NCBI GenBank assembly: GCA_965656035.1
Contig: CBFHIO010000043.1
Coordinates: 1-8,567 of the forward strand
Direction of reading: 5' to 3'
DNA from: SCGC-AAA076-P13 sp965656035
Lineage (GTDB): Bacteria > Pseudomonadota > Gammaproteobacteria > Magnimaribacterales > D2472
DNA: 8,567 nucleotides
Both the position numbers and the translations under genes were made by a program. The notes under the pieces are model-generated. The model made no database searches. It was not told where the DNA came from and saw nothing but the letters and a program-made list of their open reading frames with translations. Of the stretch, positions 1-5,982 are shown piece after piece; position 1 is the first letter of the stretch, and each line of letters opens with the position of its first letter.

Positions 1-48
1 CATGAACGATTCAATTTGATTGCTGCTGCAAACTATACAATCTTGCAT
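1..48 (-). CDS. 5' end of a gene leaving the window; CxxC N-terminus
   Basis: Only the first 16 codons are inside the window, reading leftward from an ATG and staying open to the edge: MQDCIVCSSNQIESFM. The Cys4-x2-Cys7 followed by a polar/Ser stretch is how many zinc-binding proteins begin, including class I methyltransferases with a short N-terminal zinc site, so such a protein is one guess. There is no Shine-Dalgarno sequence before the ATG, but an AT-rich TAATAA lies 5 nt upstream. It would be divergent from the helicase gene. A competing reading is a 19-codon open tail on the plus strand ending at TAG 58-60. The fragment is too short to settle the matter. Confidence 0.4.
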   Translation of the reverse strand, partial: MQDCIVCSSNQIESFM

Positions 49-113
49 TTTAATTATTAGGCTTATATCCAGAGCTTGTTTAAAAGTTTATAAATCAACT
101 GTTTCTTTTATCA

Positions 114-119
114 TATAAT
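114..119 (+). promoter_or_regulatory. Candidate -10 box upstream of the helicase gene
   Basis: This is a perfect TATAAT hexamer 54 nt before the helicase ATG. No convincing -35 hexamer sits at 16-18 nt upstream, and the region is very AT-rich, so a chance match is possible. A second -10-like stretch (TATAAAAT, 159-166) ends 7 nt before the ATG and would give an almost leaderless mRNA. Confidence 0.3.
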
Positions 120-173
120 CTAACATCTAATAATGCTAAAAGTAGCTACCTAAAACCATATAAAATTAACCTA

Positions 174-1484
174 ATGAGAAGTCCCAAAATCAATAGTGAG
201 ATTAGAAATTTTGACAACGTATTAGAGCAAATTCTTGAGTTACTAGATTCTGATAGTCAGCAGTTCATATATCTTACTGGTGCTGCTGGTACTGGCAAAA
301 CAACATTAATAGAAAAAGTTCTTGATGAAAATAATCTAAAAAAAATGGTAGTAGCCCCAACCGGTGTTGCGGCATTAAATATAGGTGGAAGTACTATAAA
401 TTCTGCATTTAGAATTGGTTTTGATGTTTTTCCTCAAATCCAAGAATCTAATGATCCAAGATTTAAAAAGTTGTTAAAAAAACTTGAACTATTAATTATT
501 GATGAAATATCAATGGTTAGAGCACCAATGCTTGATGCCATTTCAGAAACTCTAAAACTTCACCGAAACTCTAATGAGCCATTTGGTGGTATTCATGTTT
601 TGGCCTGTGGTGACCTTTTTCAACTTCCTCCTGTAGTTAAAGAAAATGAGGTAAATATCATTGATGAAAAATATGAATCTGTTTATTTTTTTAGCGCTAA
701 TAGCTTTCAAGAAATCGATAGCCCCAGATTTTTTGAACTAACATACTCTTTTCGACAGAGCGAAGATGAAGACTTTTACTCTTTGCTAAACAATATTCGA
801 CTTGGTAAAAATCTTTCAGAAACAATAAAAACAATTAATAGAAGATGTTTTAATCCAGAGTTTGAGAATGAATCTTCTCTTATTATTACAACTAGAAAAT
901 ATAGGGCCGATCAAATTAATGAAGAGATGTTAAACCTTATAGAGGGCCCAGCTACCTCTGCCAAATCAGAAGAGCTTGGTGATCTTAATGAAAATGATCT
1001 TCCTGCTCCTAGAAATTTAAGAATTAAGAAAGATGCAAAAGTGATGTTTATTAAAAATGATAGCGAGGGAAGATGGGTAAACGGGACTATTGGAGTGGTT
1101 ACAAATTGCTCAGATAAAAAAGGAAGGTTTTTAAGAGTACAGGTAAATGATGAGATTTTTAAAGTCAAAAGAGAGGAGTGGAATAAAATTAAATACGTTT
1201 ACGACGAATATAATGATGAGATGGAAGAAGAAATAGTTTCTTCTTTTAAACAGTTCCCGCTAAAGCTTGGTTGGGCAGTAACAATACACAAGGCACAAGG
1301 TCTAACTTTGGAGAGCTGTTCTATTGATCTTGGCCATGGAGCATTTGCTACAGGTCAAACATATGTTGCTCTAAGCAGGTGCAAAACTTTAAACTCAGTT
1401 AATCTATATCAAGAACTCAAGGAAGGTGATGCTTTAGTAGATTCAGCAATTAAAGATTTTCATGAAAAAAATTTTAGCTCTTAG
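174..1484 (+). CDS. PIF1/RecD-like SF1B DNA helicase (AAA ATPase)
   Basis: This is a 436-residue ATP-dependent DNA helicase of superfamily 1B, the PIF1/RecD2 group, expected to unwind DNA 5'-3' in the cytoplasm. All core motifs are visible: Walker A GAAGTGKTT (36-44), motif Ia APTGVAALN (61-69), Walker B LLIIDEISM (106-114, Asp110/Glu111), motif III GDLFQLPPV (146-154), motif IV with Arg194 in TYSFRQ, and the UvrD_C_2-type C-terminus with IHKAQG (371-376) and YVALSRC (397-403). The protein is close to a bare helicase core, with no N-terminal nuclease or C-terminal HRDC domain. The ATG start has no Shine-Dalgarno sequence. It is the only gene on its strand here, and its 3' end overlaps the convergent 55-codon gene by 11 nt. 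Family-level identification is firm; the specific role (replication restart, G-quadruplex or R-loop removal) cannot be read from sequence. Confidence 0.95.
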   Translation: MRSPKINSEIRNFDNVLEQILELLDSDSQQFIYLTGAAGTGKTTLIEKVLDENNLKKMVVAPTGVAALNIGGSTINSAFRIGFDVFPQIQESNDPRFKKLLKKLELLIIDEISMVRAPMLDAISETLKLHRNSNEPFGGIHVLACGDLFQLPPVVKENEVNIIDEKYESVYFFSANSFQEIDSPRFFELTYSFRQSEDEDFYSLLNNIRLGKNLSETIKTINRRCFNPEFENESSLIITTRKYRADQINEEMLNLIEGPATSAKSEELGDLNENDLPAPRNLRIKKDAKVMFIKNDSEGRWVNGTIGVVTNCSDKKGRFLRVQVNDEIFKVKREEWNKIKYVYDEYNDEMEEEIVSSFKQFPLKLGWAVTIHKAQGLTLESCSIDLGHGAFATGQTYVALSRCKTLNSVNLYQELKEGDALVDSAIKDFHEKNFSS

Positions 1485-1641
1485 TTTTAATTTTTCTCAA
1501 ATATAAATAACCAAACATCATGGTGTAGAAAGTTGCTTTTAATCTTCCGTCCGGAGATCTTGCTATTAGCTTTTTAAATACAAAGCATTCAATAAAATGG
1601 ATTGAGAACCAAGCCACAACCAGGAAAGTAATAATTTCCAT
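1474..1641 (-). CDS. 55-aa small membrane protein, coupled to psiE-like gene
   Basis: A 55-residue reading frame starts with ATG 2 nt after the stop of the PsiE-like gene and ends at TAA inside the convergent helicase gene (11-nt overlap). It begins MEIITFLVVAWFSIHFIECF, a single hydrophobic segment at about residues 3-24. A soluble basic part follows, with SPDGRLKATFYTMMFGYLYLR and a Lys-rich end. No Shine-Dalgarno is clear, so translation is probably coupled to the upstream gene. The evidence for reality is the tight junction, the sensible membrane-protein composition and the fact that it fills an otherwise empty 150-nt gap. I do not recognise the family. It may be a partner of the PsiE-like protein, which is inference from position only. 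Confidence 0.65.
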   Translation of the reverse strand: MEIITFLVVAWFSIHFIECFVFKKLIARSPDGRLKATFYTMMFGYLYLRKIKTKS

Positions 1642-1643
1642 GT

Positions 1644-2075
1644 TTAAAGCTCTGGACTTTTTTCGTTAGCAAATTCTTTTTTCTTTTGTAGGCTTATCTT
1701 GTCTTTGAGGCTCATGATATATGCGGCTGCAGATAAAATTAAAACCGCGCTAGCCTCTCCTATTATTATAAGAGCATCCATCTCTTTTCCTTGCATGATA
1801 ATAAGTCTACATAAAGCAGTAATAGCAATAATTATTGGCAAAGTAACTGGTATTCTGTTGGTGCTATAGAAGGCTCCAACCATCCCAATTATTTCAACAT
1901 AAATAAAAAGTAAAAATAAGTCTGCTAATAATATTTCTCTTGCTTCATACATTTGAAATAAATATTGTGCCGCAGCAATGCAGGTTGCTATTCCTATAAT
2001 TGCCAAAAGAATCTTTTCACTGGTTACTGTGGTCCAGTGAAGATTCCTATCAGAGAAAGGTAACTTGAATTTCAT
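1644..2075 (-). CDS. PsiE-family inner-membrane protein
   Basis: This 143-residue integral membrane protein has four hydrophobic segments at about 22-40, 50-69, 77-93 and 102-120. The central part, with LLFIYVEIIGMVGAFY, Arg74 and AITALCRLIIMQGKEMDALI, matches the pattern of E. coli PsiE (phosphate-starvation-inducible protein), including the conserved Arg90 in RLII and the following short charged loop. The biochemical function of PsiE is not known; the name comes from expression in phosphate-starved E. coli. I chose ATG 2075; a TTG at 2093 would add six residues (MSILKS). ATG 2075 is favoured by a possible promoter (-35 TAGACT, -10 TATTCT) whose predicted start site falls at or next to it. 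A 55-aa membrane protein gene follows after 2 nt. Family assignment is fairly sure; phosphate regulation is not shown here. Confidence 0.8.
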   Translation of the reverse strand: MKFKLPFSDRNLHWTTVTSEKILLAIIGIATCIAAAQYLFQMYEAREILLADLFLLFIYVEIIGMVGAFYSTNRIPVTLPIIIAITALCRLIIMQGKEMDALIIIGEASAVLILSAAAYIMSLKDKISLQKKKEFANEKSPEL

Positions 2076-2082
2076 ACTTTTT

Positions 2083-2111
2083 AGAATACTCAAACTTTTT
2101 AAACTAGTCTA
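2083..2111 (-). promoter_or_regulatory. Candidate promoter of the psiE-like gene
   Basis: Reading the minus strand, TAGACT (2111-2106) and TATTCT (2088-2083) are spaced by 17 nt and each matches 4 of 6 consensus positions. Seven nt separate the -10 from ATG 2075, so the mRNA would be leaderless or nearly so. The -35 lies inside the palindrome at 2101-2115. The match is weak in an AT-rich background. Confidence 0.35.
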
Positions 2112-2115
2112 GTTT
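2101..2115. promoter_or_regulatory. 15-bp palindrome, possible operator
   Basis: AAACTAGTCTAGTTT is a perfect 7+1+7 palindrome between the DUF952 stop and the psiE-like start. The centre is too tight to form an RNA hairpin, which fits a dimeric repressor site better than a terminator. It covers the candidate -35 of the psiE-like gene. No second copy was seen elsewhere in the window, and no regulator gene is nearby. Confidence 0.3.
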
Positions 2116-2124
2116 CTAGAAGAA

Positions 2125-2490
2125 TTAGAGCTCAGCTTCAAGGAGAATGTTTTTGGGCAAAATAAAGGCACCTCTTTTTATTTGCCATATTTTTTCAATG
2201 TCATCAGTCATTAATACCCCGTACATATGAGCAAAGAAACCTGGGCGCTTACTATTGTTACCGGCTTTTTCATATTTTAAGAAGGGTTCGATTTTTTTCA
2301 TCCTGGGTAAAAGCAAAACCACTTCTTCATAATCACTAAAATACAACTCTAAGCTAGCTGCAAGTTGATTAGCATTTGAGAAGTGAACAAAACCATCTTT
2401 ACCATCAAGCTCTGTATTTATGATTTTCGAATTTTGAGCATCGTCCCACTCTTGCGGAGTTAAGATTTTGTAGATATTTTTGTGTTTCAT
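2125..2490 (-). CDS. DUF952 family protein
   Basis: This 121-residue cytoplasmic protein is a complete DUF952 domain, the family's usual size. The markers are IYKIL near the N-terminus (6-10), DGFVHFSNANQ (32-42) with the conserved Asp-Gly-Phe-x-His-x-Ser core, YF at 50-51, VLLLP (58-62), and FFAHMYG (85-91). The fold is related to ADP-ribosyltransferase-like domains, but no enzyme activity is established for the family, and I assign none. The ATG lacks a Shine-Dalgarno sequence; TACAAT ends 8 nt before it and could be a -10 giving a very short leader. The gene is divergent from the nitroreductase gene and followed by the psiE-like gene after a 49-nt gap that contains a palindrome. Confidence 0.85.
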   Translation of the reverse strand: MKHKNIYKILTPQEWDDAQNSKIINTELDGKDGFVHFSNANQLAASLELYFSDYEEVVLLLPRMKKIEPFLKYEKAGNNSKRPGFFAHMYGVLMTDDIEKIWQIKRGAFILPKNILLEAEL

Positions 2491-2572
2491 TTGTTAGCAT
2501 TGTATACATAAAAATTGGCGTATTAAAAAATACTCAAATATGCCAAAATCAAAAAAAACTATAAAAATTACT

Positions 2573-3250
2573 ATGAACTTTAAAGAATTTGCTGAATCAA
2601 GAAAAAGCGTAAGAGGCTTCTTAGACAAACCTGTGCCAAAAGAATTAATCAATGAAATTATAGATGCTGCTAAATGGGCACCCACATCTTACAACACGCA
2701 AACATGGCATATTCATGCAGTTGCTGGTGACGTTTTAGATAAAATAAGAGAGGGTAACATTGAAGAAACTATGGCGGGCAAGCCTCATGTTAGAGATTTT
2801 CCCTATAAAGAAGAATATGAAGGCATTCATAGACAAAACCAGATAGATGTTGCTGTTCAGCTTTTTGAAATAATGGGCATCGAAAGAGACGACAAAGAAA
2901 AACGCATGGATTGGATGTTGAGGGGTTTTAGACAATTTGATGCTCCGGTTTCCTTGGTGCTTACTTATGATAAATATTTGGAGCCTGCGGCAATCACTCA
3001 TTTTGGCCTTGGATCTTTGGCTTATGGAATTGTTTTAGCAGCATGGGAAAGAGGGATTGGTTGCGTTATTAACGGGCAAGGAATCATGCAATCTCATGTT
3101 GTTCGTGAGCATGCGCAAATACCTGATGATCAAAACATAATGATATGTATAGCTATGGGTTATCCCGATAACGAATTTCCAGCAAATAAAGTGCGCTCAA
3201 CAAGAGCAAAAAATGATGAGTTTGTTACCTTTCGCGGCTTTGATGAATAA
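2573..3250 (+). CDS. Nitroreductase-family FMN oxidoreductase
   Basis: This is a flavoprotein of the nitroreductase superfamily (dimeric, FMN-bound, NAD(P)H-dependent reduction of nitro compounds, quinones or other electrophiles). The FMN-phosphate motif SRKSVRGF (9-16) stands at the N-terminus, followed by APTSYNTQTWH (36-46), the usual Asn-x-Gln-x-Trp FMN contact, and a C-terminal MGYPD element before the final Arg-rich strand. I chose ATG 2573, giving 225 residues, because family members begin a few residues before the SRxSxR motif and a TATAAA box ends 7 nt upstream. An in-frame ATG at 2540 would add a Lys-rich 11-residue extension (MPKSKKTIKIT). Neither start has a Shine-Dalgarno sequence. 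The gene is alone on its strand. The physiological substrate cannot be inferred. Confidence 0.9.
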   Translation: MNFKEFAESRKSVRGFLDKPVPKELINEIIDAAKWAPTSYNTQTWHIHAVAGDVLDKIREGNIEETMAGKPHVRDFPYKEEYEGIHRQNQIDVAVQLFEIMGIERDDKEKRMDWMLRGFRQFDAPVSLVLTYDKYLEPAAITHFGLGSLAYGIVLAAWERGIGCVINGQGIMQSHVVREHAQIPDDQNIMICIAMGYPDNEFPANKVRSTRAKNDEFVTFRGFDE

Positions 3251-3263
3251 GGCGCTAAAGTTT

Positions 3264-3293
3264 GAGCCGCTTGTCAATTATGACAAGCGGCTC
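3264..3293. terminator. 13-bp perfect hairpin between convergent genes
   Basis: GAGCCGCTTGTCA and its exact reverse complement flank a four-base ATTA loop, starting 13 nt after the nitroreductase stop and ending 17 nt before the stop of the convergent exported-protein gene. The stem is much richer in G and C than its surroundings. Neither strand has a run of T after the stem, so it is not a textbook intrinsic terminator. It may act as a bidirectional terminator or as a 3'-end stabilising hairpin. Confidence 0.7.
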
Positions 3294-3310
3294 CTGAATG
3301 AAAATAGGTC

Positions 3311-3733
3311 TTACTTTACAGCGTATACGTCAATATTAATGTCACCAGTCAAAACGTCCATTGTTCCCTCGGCATAATTAATACCGTCTGTAACACTATC
3401 AACAGATTTCATGTGGAAAACACTACCATCTCTTTTCCAAACTCCCATTAGGATACCTGATTGAAGGTTTCCATCTGGGCTCATGCCTCTTCCGTGACCC
3501 TTCCAAGTCCCTGATCCTGGTATGTATGGGTTTTGAGTAAAAGTATAGGAAACGTAAACTTTTCCATACTGTCCAGTATCTGCTGAAGCACTAGATGCGT
3601 TTACTGTTACTTCATTCTCACCAACTGTCATCGAGTCAATTTTAAATTTACCTTTAAAGTGATCTCCGCTGACTTCAAAAGAATTAGCGCCAACTGATAA
3701 GACTAATGCTAATGCAATAAAATATTTTTTCAT
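3311..3733 (-). CDS. Small exported protein of unknown family
   Basis: This 140-residue protein has a clear Sec signal peptide (MKKYFIALALVLSVGA, cleavage probably after A16 or S18). The mature part of about 122 residues is probably beta-rich, without cysteine, and ends in alternating hydrophobic residues (INIDVYAVK). The most distinctive part is GSGTWKGHGRGMSPDGNL (73-90), followed by GVWKRDGS and YAEGTMDVLTG. I do not recognise the family; the Gly-Thr-Trp/Gly-x-Gly pattern recalls small beta-barrel secreted proteins, but no function follows. A strong Shine-Dalgarno (GGGAGAGG) precedes the ATG. A TATAAT lies about 37 nt upstream of the ATG, so the gene probably has its own promoter. It is separated by 115 nt from the upstream small membrane protein gene. 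Confidence 0.8.
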   Translation of the reverse strand: MKKYFIALALVLSVGANSFEVSGDHFKGKFKIDSMTVGENEVTVNASSASADTGQYGKVYVSYTFTQNPYIPGSGTWKGHGRGMSPDGNLQSGILMGVWKRDGSVFHMKSVDSVTDGINYAEGTMDVLTGDINIDVYAVK

Positions 3734-3736
3734 TTT

Positions 3737-3744
3737 CCTCTCCC
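3737..3744 (-). promoter_or_regulatory. Strong Shine-Dalgarno site
   Basis: GGGAGAGG on the minus strand ends 3-4 nt before the ATG of the exported protein and supports that start. It is one of only three clear Shine-Dalgarno sites in the window. Confidence 0.7.
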
Positions 3745-3769
3745 AAGAAATTATTAATATTATGTTCAG

Positions 3770-3775
3770 ATTATA
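3770..3775 (-). promoter_or_regulatory. Candidate -10 box of the exported-protein gene
   Basis: A perfect TATAAT on the minus strand would place transcription start near 3763, about 30 nt before the ATG, leaving room for the Shine-Dalgarno. No good -35 hexamer is seen at 16-18 nt, and the region is nearly all A and T. Confidence 0.4.
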
Positions 3776-3821
3776 TATAGATAGAAGATATATTTGTGCT
3801 TTAAAAAATAAAATTACTTAT

Positions 3822-3841
3822 AAAAAATATAACTATTTTTT
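3822..3841 (-). terminator. AT-only hairpin after the 93-aa gene
   Basis: AAAAAATA and TATTTTTT form an 8-bp stem with a TAAC loop, 7 nt beyond the stop of the 93-residue protein gene. It ends in a T run on the minus strand as an intrinsic terminator would, but a stem of only A-T pairs is weak and could occur by chance here. Confidence 0.25.
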
Positions 3842-3848
3842 GGTTCGA

Positions 3849-4130
3849 TTAATCTTCTTCTTTGTTTTTAACTTCTATTTTTATTTGGACATCTACATCT
3901 TCCAGACTGTCAAGATTTTCTAAGTCTAGACCTTCAAGAATATTCATATTTTGAAGCAAATCCAATTCTTTTATCTCGTGCGAATCAGAAACATCCTTGC
4001 TTTGGTAGTCTGATTTAATAATCATTTTTTTTATATCTTTTTCTTTTTTTGGCTTTACATAATCATCAAGCAAAATTGCTCCTCCAATCAAAGACCCTAG
4101 AATTAATGCTTGTATGTATTTTTCATTCAT
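3849..4130 (-). CDS. Single-span membrane protein with acidic C-terminus
   Basis: The 93-residue product starts MNEKYIQALILGSLIGGAILL, one short Gly-containing hydrophobic segment (about 7-21). This is followed by a basic stretch (KPKKEKDIKK) and an acidic, leucine-rich tail with a loose LEGLDLENLDSLEDVDV pattern. The positive charges directly after the segment suggest that the tail faces the cytoplasm, though an uncleaved signal anchor in the other orientation is not excluded. AGGAG lies 7 nt before the ATG, good support for the start. I do not recognise a family, and no function follows from the neighbours: an aldo/keto reductase gene lies 83 nt upstream and an exported-protein gene 115 nt downstream. 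Confidence 0.7.
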   Translation of the reverse strand: MNEKYIQALILGSLIGGAILLDDYVKPKKEKDIKKMIIKSDYQSKDVSDSHEIKELDLLQNMNILEGLDLENLDSLEDVDVQIKIEVKNKEED

Positions 4131-4137
4131 ATGTTTT

Positions 4138-4142
4138 CTCCT
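4138..4142 (-). promoter_or_regulatory. Shine-Dalgarno site of the 93-aa gene
   Basis: AGGAG on the minus strand, 7 nt before the ATG, fixes the start of the small membrane protein and is a main argument that this orphan is translated. Confidence 0.7.
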
Positions 4143-4213
4143 ATTTTTTTGTTAAATAATATCCAAAGTTCATAGCTCTTATTTGCTTAATAGCAAAGCC
4201 TTGAGCCCAATTA

Positions 4214-5185
4214 TTATAGGGAATTTAACCTGGCGACCAGGTCATTATTCTCAAGTTTTTTTGTATATTCTAATGATTTTAGATTTTCTTCTAGCTGCTT
4301 TAAATTAGATGCTCCAAGAATTACTGTAGAGACGTTTTCATTTAAAAGACACCATGCCACAGCAAGCTTTATTGGATCTAGGTCAAAATTCTTTGCTATT
4401 TGAATGTATGCTGAAACTCTTTTCATTCTTTCTTGGCCTCTGTCAGAATCAATCATGTGCTTCCGAAGCCATTCATAGCCCTTGAGAGATGCTCGTGAAC
4501 CCTCTGGGACTCCTTCCAAATATTTTCCTGTTAGCGCACCTGATGCAAGCGGCGACCAAATAGTGGTTCCCATCTTATATTTCTCAAATATTGGTTTGTA
4601 CTCGACCTCAAATCTCTCTCTGTCTAAAAGATTGTATTGAGGCTGCTCCATTGTGGGAGGTGTTAAATTGTTCTCTAATGCAAACTCGTAAGCTGTCTCA
4701 ATTTCATGTGCTGCCCATTCAGAAGTTCCCCAATAAAGAATTTTTCCTTGTGTTACCAGATTGTGCATAGCCCAAACAGTTTCTTCAATTGGTGTATCAG
4801 GGTCTGCTCTGTGACAAAAATATAGGTCTAAATAATCAACCTGCAGTCTTTTAAGGGCTTGGTTGCATGCTTCGGTAACATGTTTTCTACTCAAGCCCAT
4901 TTGCGTGGGAAGAGGATTATCGTGTGCTCCAAAAAAAACTTTAGAACTCACACAATAAGAGTCTCTGGGTCTGCTTAGCTTTTTTAAAGCATCACCCATT
5001 ACAATTTCTGACATACCCCTCTCATACCCTTCAGCATTATCAAAAAAATTAACTCCAGAATCTAAGCAGAGACCGAACATTTGTTCTGCAAGCTTTGAGT
5101 CTACTTGTTTATGAAAAGTTACCCATGATCCGAAGGAAAGTTCCGAAATTTTTAACCCAGATCTGCCAAGTTTTCTATATTGCAT
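4214..5185 (-). CDS. Aldo/keto reductase, Kv-beta-like (AKR6/AKR12 type)
   Basis: This 323-residue cytoplasmic NADPH-dependent oxidoreductase has a TIM-barrel fold. The catalytic tetrad is complete: Asp49 and Tyr54 in FFDNAEGYERG, Lys82 in SSKVFF, and His125 in FCHRADPDTP. Several stretches follow the animal potassium-channel beta subunit pattern: GLSRKH (97-102), YWGTSEW, WSPLASGALTGKY, SRASLKGYEWL, and ILGASNLKQLEEN near the C-terminus. Mammalian Kv-beta carries Asn where this protein has His125, so this one keeps the ordinary reductase residue. In bacteria such proteins reduce aldehydes and methylglyoxal-like carbonyls; no channel is encoded nearby. The ATG is 8 nt after the stop of the methyltransferase-like gene, so the two are probably one transcript. 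The substrate is unknown. Confidence 0.93.
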   Translation of the reverse strand: MQYRKLGRSGLKISELSFGSWVTFHKQVDSKLAEQMFGLCLDSGVNFFDNAEGYERGMSEIVMGDALKKLSRPRDSYCVSSKVFFGAHDNPLPTQMGLSRKHVTEACNQALKRLQVDYLDLYFCHRADPDTPIEETVWAMHNLVTQGKILYWGTSEWAAHEIETAYEFALENNLTPPTMEQPQYNLLDRERFEVEYKPIFEKYKMGTTIWSPLASGALTGKYLEGVPEGSRASLKGYEWLRKHMIDSDRGQERMKRVSAYIQIAKNFDLDPIKLAVAWCLLNENVSTVILGASNLKQLEENLKSLEYTKKLENNDLVARLNSL

Positions 5186-5193
5186 TTTATTTT

Positions 5194-5976
5194 TTAAGGT
5201 TTTTTAAATAACAGAGTCATCCTATCGCTCTCACCGATTGCAACATATTTTTCTTTATCAACCTCTTTTAGTCTAAGGTTAGGAGGAAGTGTCCAGACTC
5301 CCTTTGGATGATCTTTTGTATCTTTTGAATTTGCATTGATTTCAGACTTTGCAACCAAAACAAAACCATGCTTCTCTGCCATCTCGATTGCATGAGCTTC
5401 TGTAACGTATCCGCTCTTCATCATTTGCTCCATAGGGGTTCCTGGATCAGCTCTATGCTCAACCACGCCAAATATTCCTCCAGATTTTAGAGCCTTATAA
5501 CTATTAGAAAAAATTGAGTCCATTTGCGGCCCAAGCCAATTGTGCAGATTTCTAAAGGTAAGAACTGCATCAACAGTTTCTGGTTCTGCTAGCTTTGATG
5601 AGAGGTTAACTATATAAACATTGTCATACATAGATTTTTCTACAACTTTTTTTTCAAAGTTGGCTCTACTTCTTTTGTAATATGCTCTCTCAGAATTTTT
5701 ATCAAAGTGAGCTGCAATTAAGATGCCTGGGTCATGAAGATAATTAGCCAGTATTTCAGTGTACCAGCCAGCTCCAGGTGAGAGCTCCACAACTTTCATG
5801 CTCGGCTTAATTCCAAAAAAAGTTAGGGTCTCATAAGGATTTCTATGTTTATCTCTCAAAACATAGCCGGGCGTTCTCTCTTCGCTAGTTATTGCTGAGC
5901 TTAAATCATGTGCAGCTCCAAACGAACTAAAAGAAAATACGGTTAGGATTATTAATTGGTTTATATACTTATTCAT
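5194..5976 (-). CDS. Exported class I methyltransferase-like protein (COG4798 type)
   Basis: The 260-residue product has an N-terminal signal peptide (hydrophobic 8-20, likely cleavage near GAA-HD at 20-24). A Rossmann-fold methyltransferase domain follows. The early motif RNPYETLTFFGIKPSMKVVEL leads to motif I, SPGAGWYTEIL (66-76), which matches the predicted methyltransferase family COG4798 (ELxPGxGWYTE). The later AVLTFRNLHNW and GGIFGVVEHR correspond to the post-motif strands. A SAM enzyme with a signal peptide is unusual, because SAM is cytoplasmic; the family is known mainly from prediction. The ATG has no Shine-Dalgarno but sits right at the predicted transcription start of a good promoter. 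The gene is followed after 8 nt by the aldo/keto reductase. Fold and export signal are seen; methyltransfer activity is not established. Confidence 0.88.
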   Translation of the reverse strand: MNKYINQLIILTVFSFSSFGAAHDLSSAITSEERTPGYVLRDKHRNPYETLTFFGIKPSMKVVELSPGAGWYTEILANYLHDPGILIAAHFDKNSERAYYKRSRANFEKKVVEKSMYDNVYIVNLSSKLAEPETVDAVLTFRNLHNWLGPQMDSIFSNSYKALKSGGIFGVVEHRADPGTPMEQMMKSGYVTEAHAIEMAEKHGFVLVAKSEINANSKDTKDHPKGVWTLPPNLRLKEVDKEKYVAIGESDRMTLLFKKP

Positions 5977-5982
5977 AGATTT

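Noticed and set aside
1..60. Open plus-strand frame from the left edge to TAG at 58-60, possible gene tail
   Set aside because: Nineteen codons without a stop is a common chance event and the peptide shows no motif; the opposite-strand start with CxxC is the better reading.
911..1168. Minus-strand open frame inside the helicase gene
   Set aside because: It lies wholly within a firmly identified coding region and shows no domain; it is a shadow frame.
2540..2572. Upstream ATG extending the nitroreductase by 11 residues
   Set aside because: The extension is Lys-rich and atypical for the family, lacks a Shine-Dalgarno, and a -10-like TATAAA overlaps it just before ATG 2573.
2735..3001. Minus-strand open frame inside the nitroreductase gene
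   Set aside because: Fully antisense to conserved nitroreductase codons with no recognisable motif.
4182..4197. Small hairpin TTTGCT-TAAT-AGCAAA after the AKR gene as a terminator
   Set aside because: The stem has only 6 bp and no T run follows on the minus strand.
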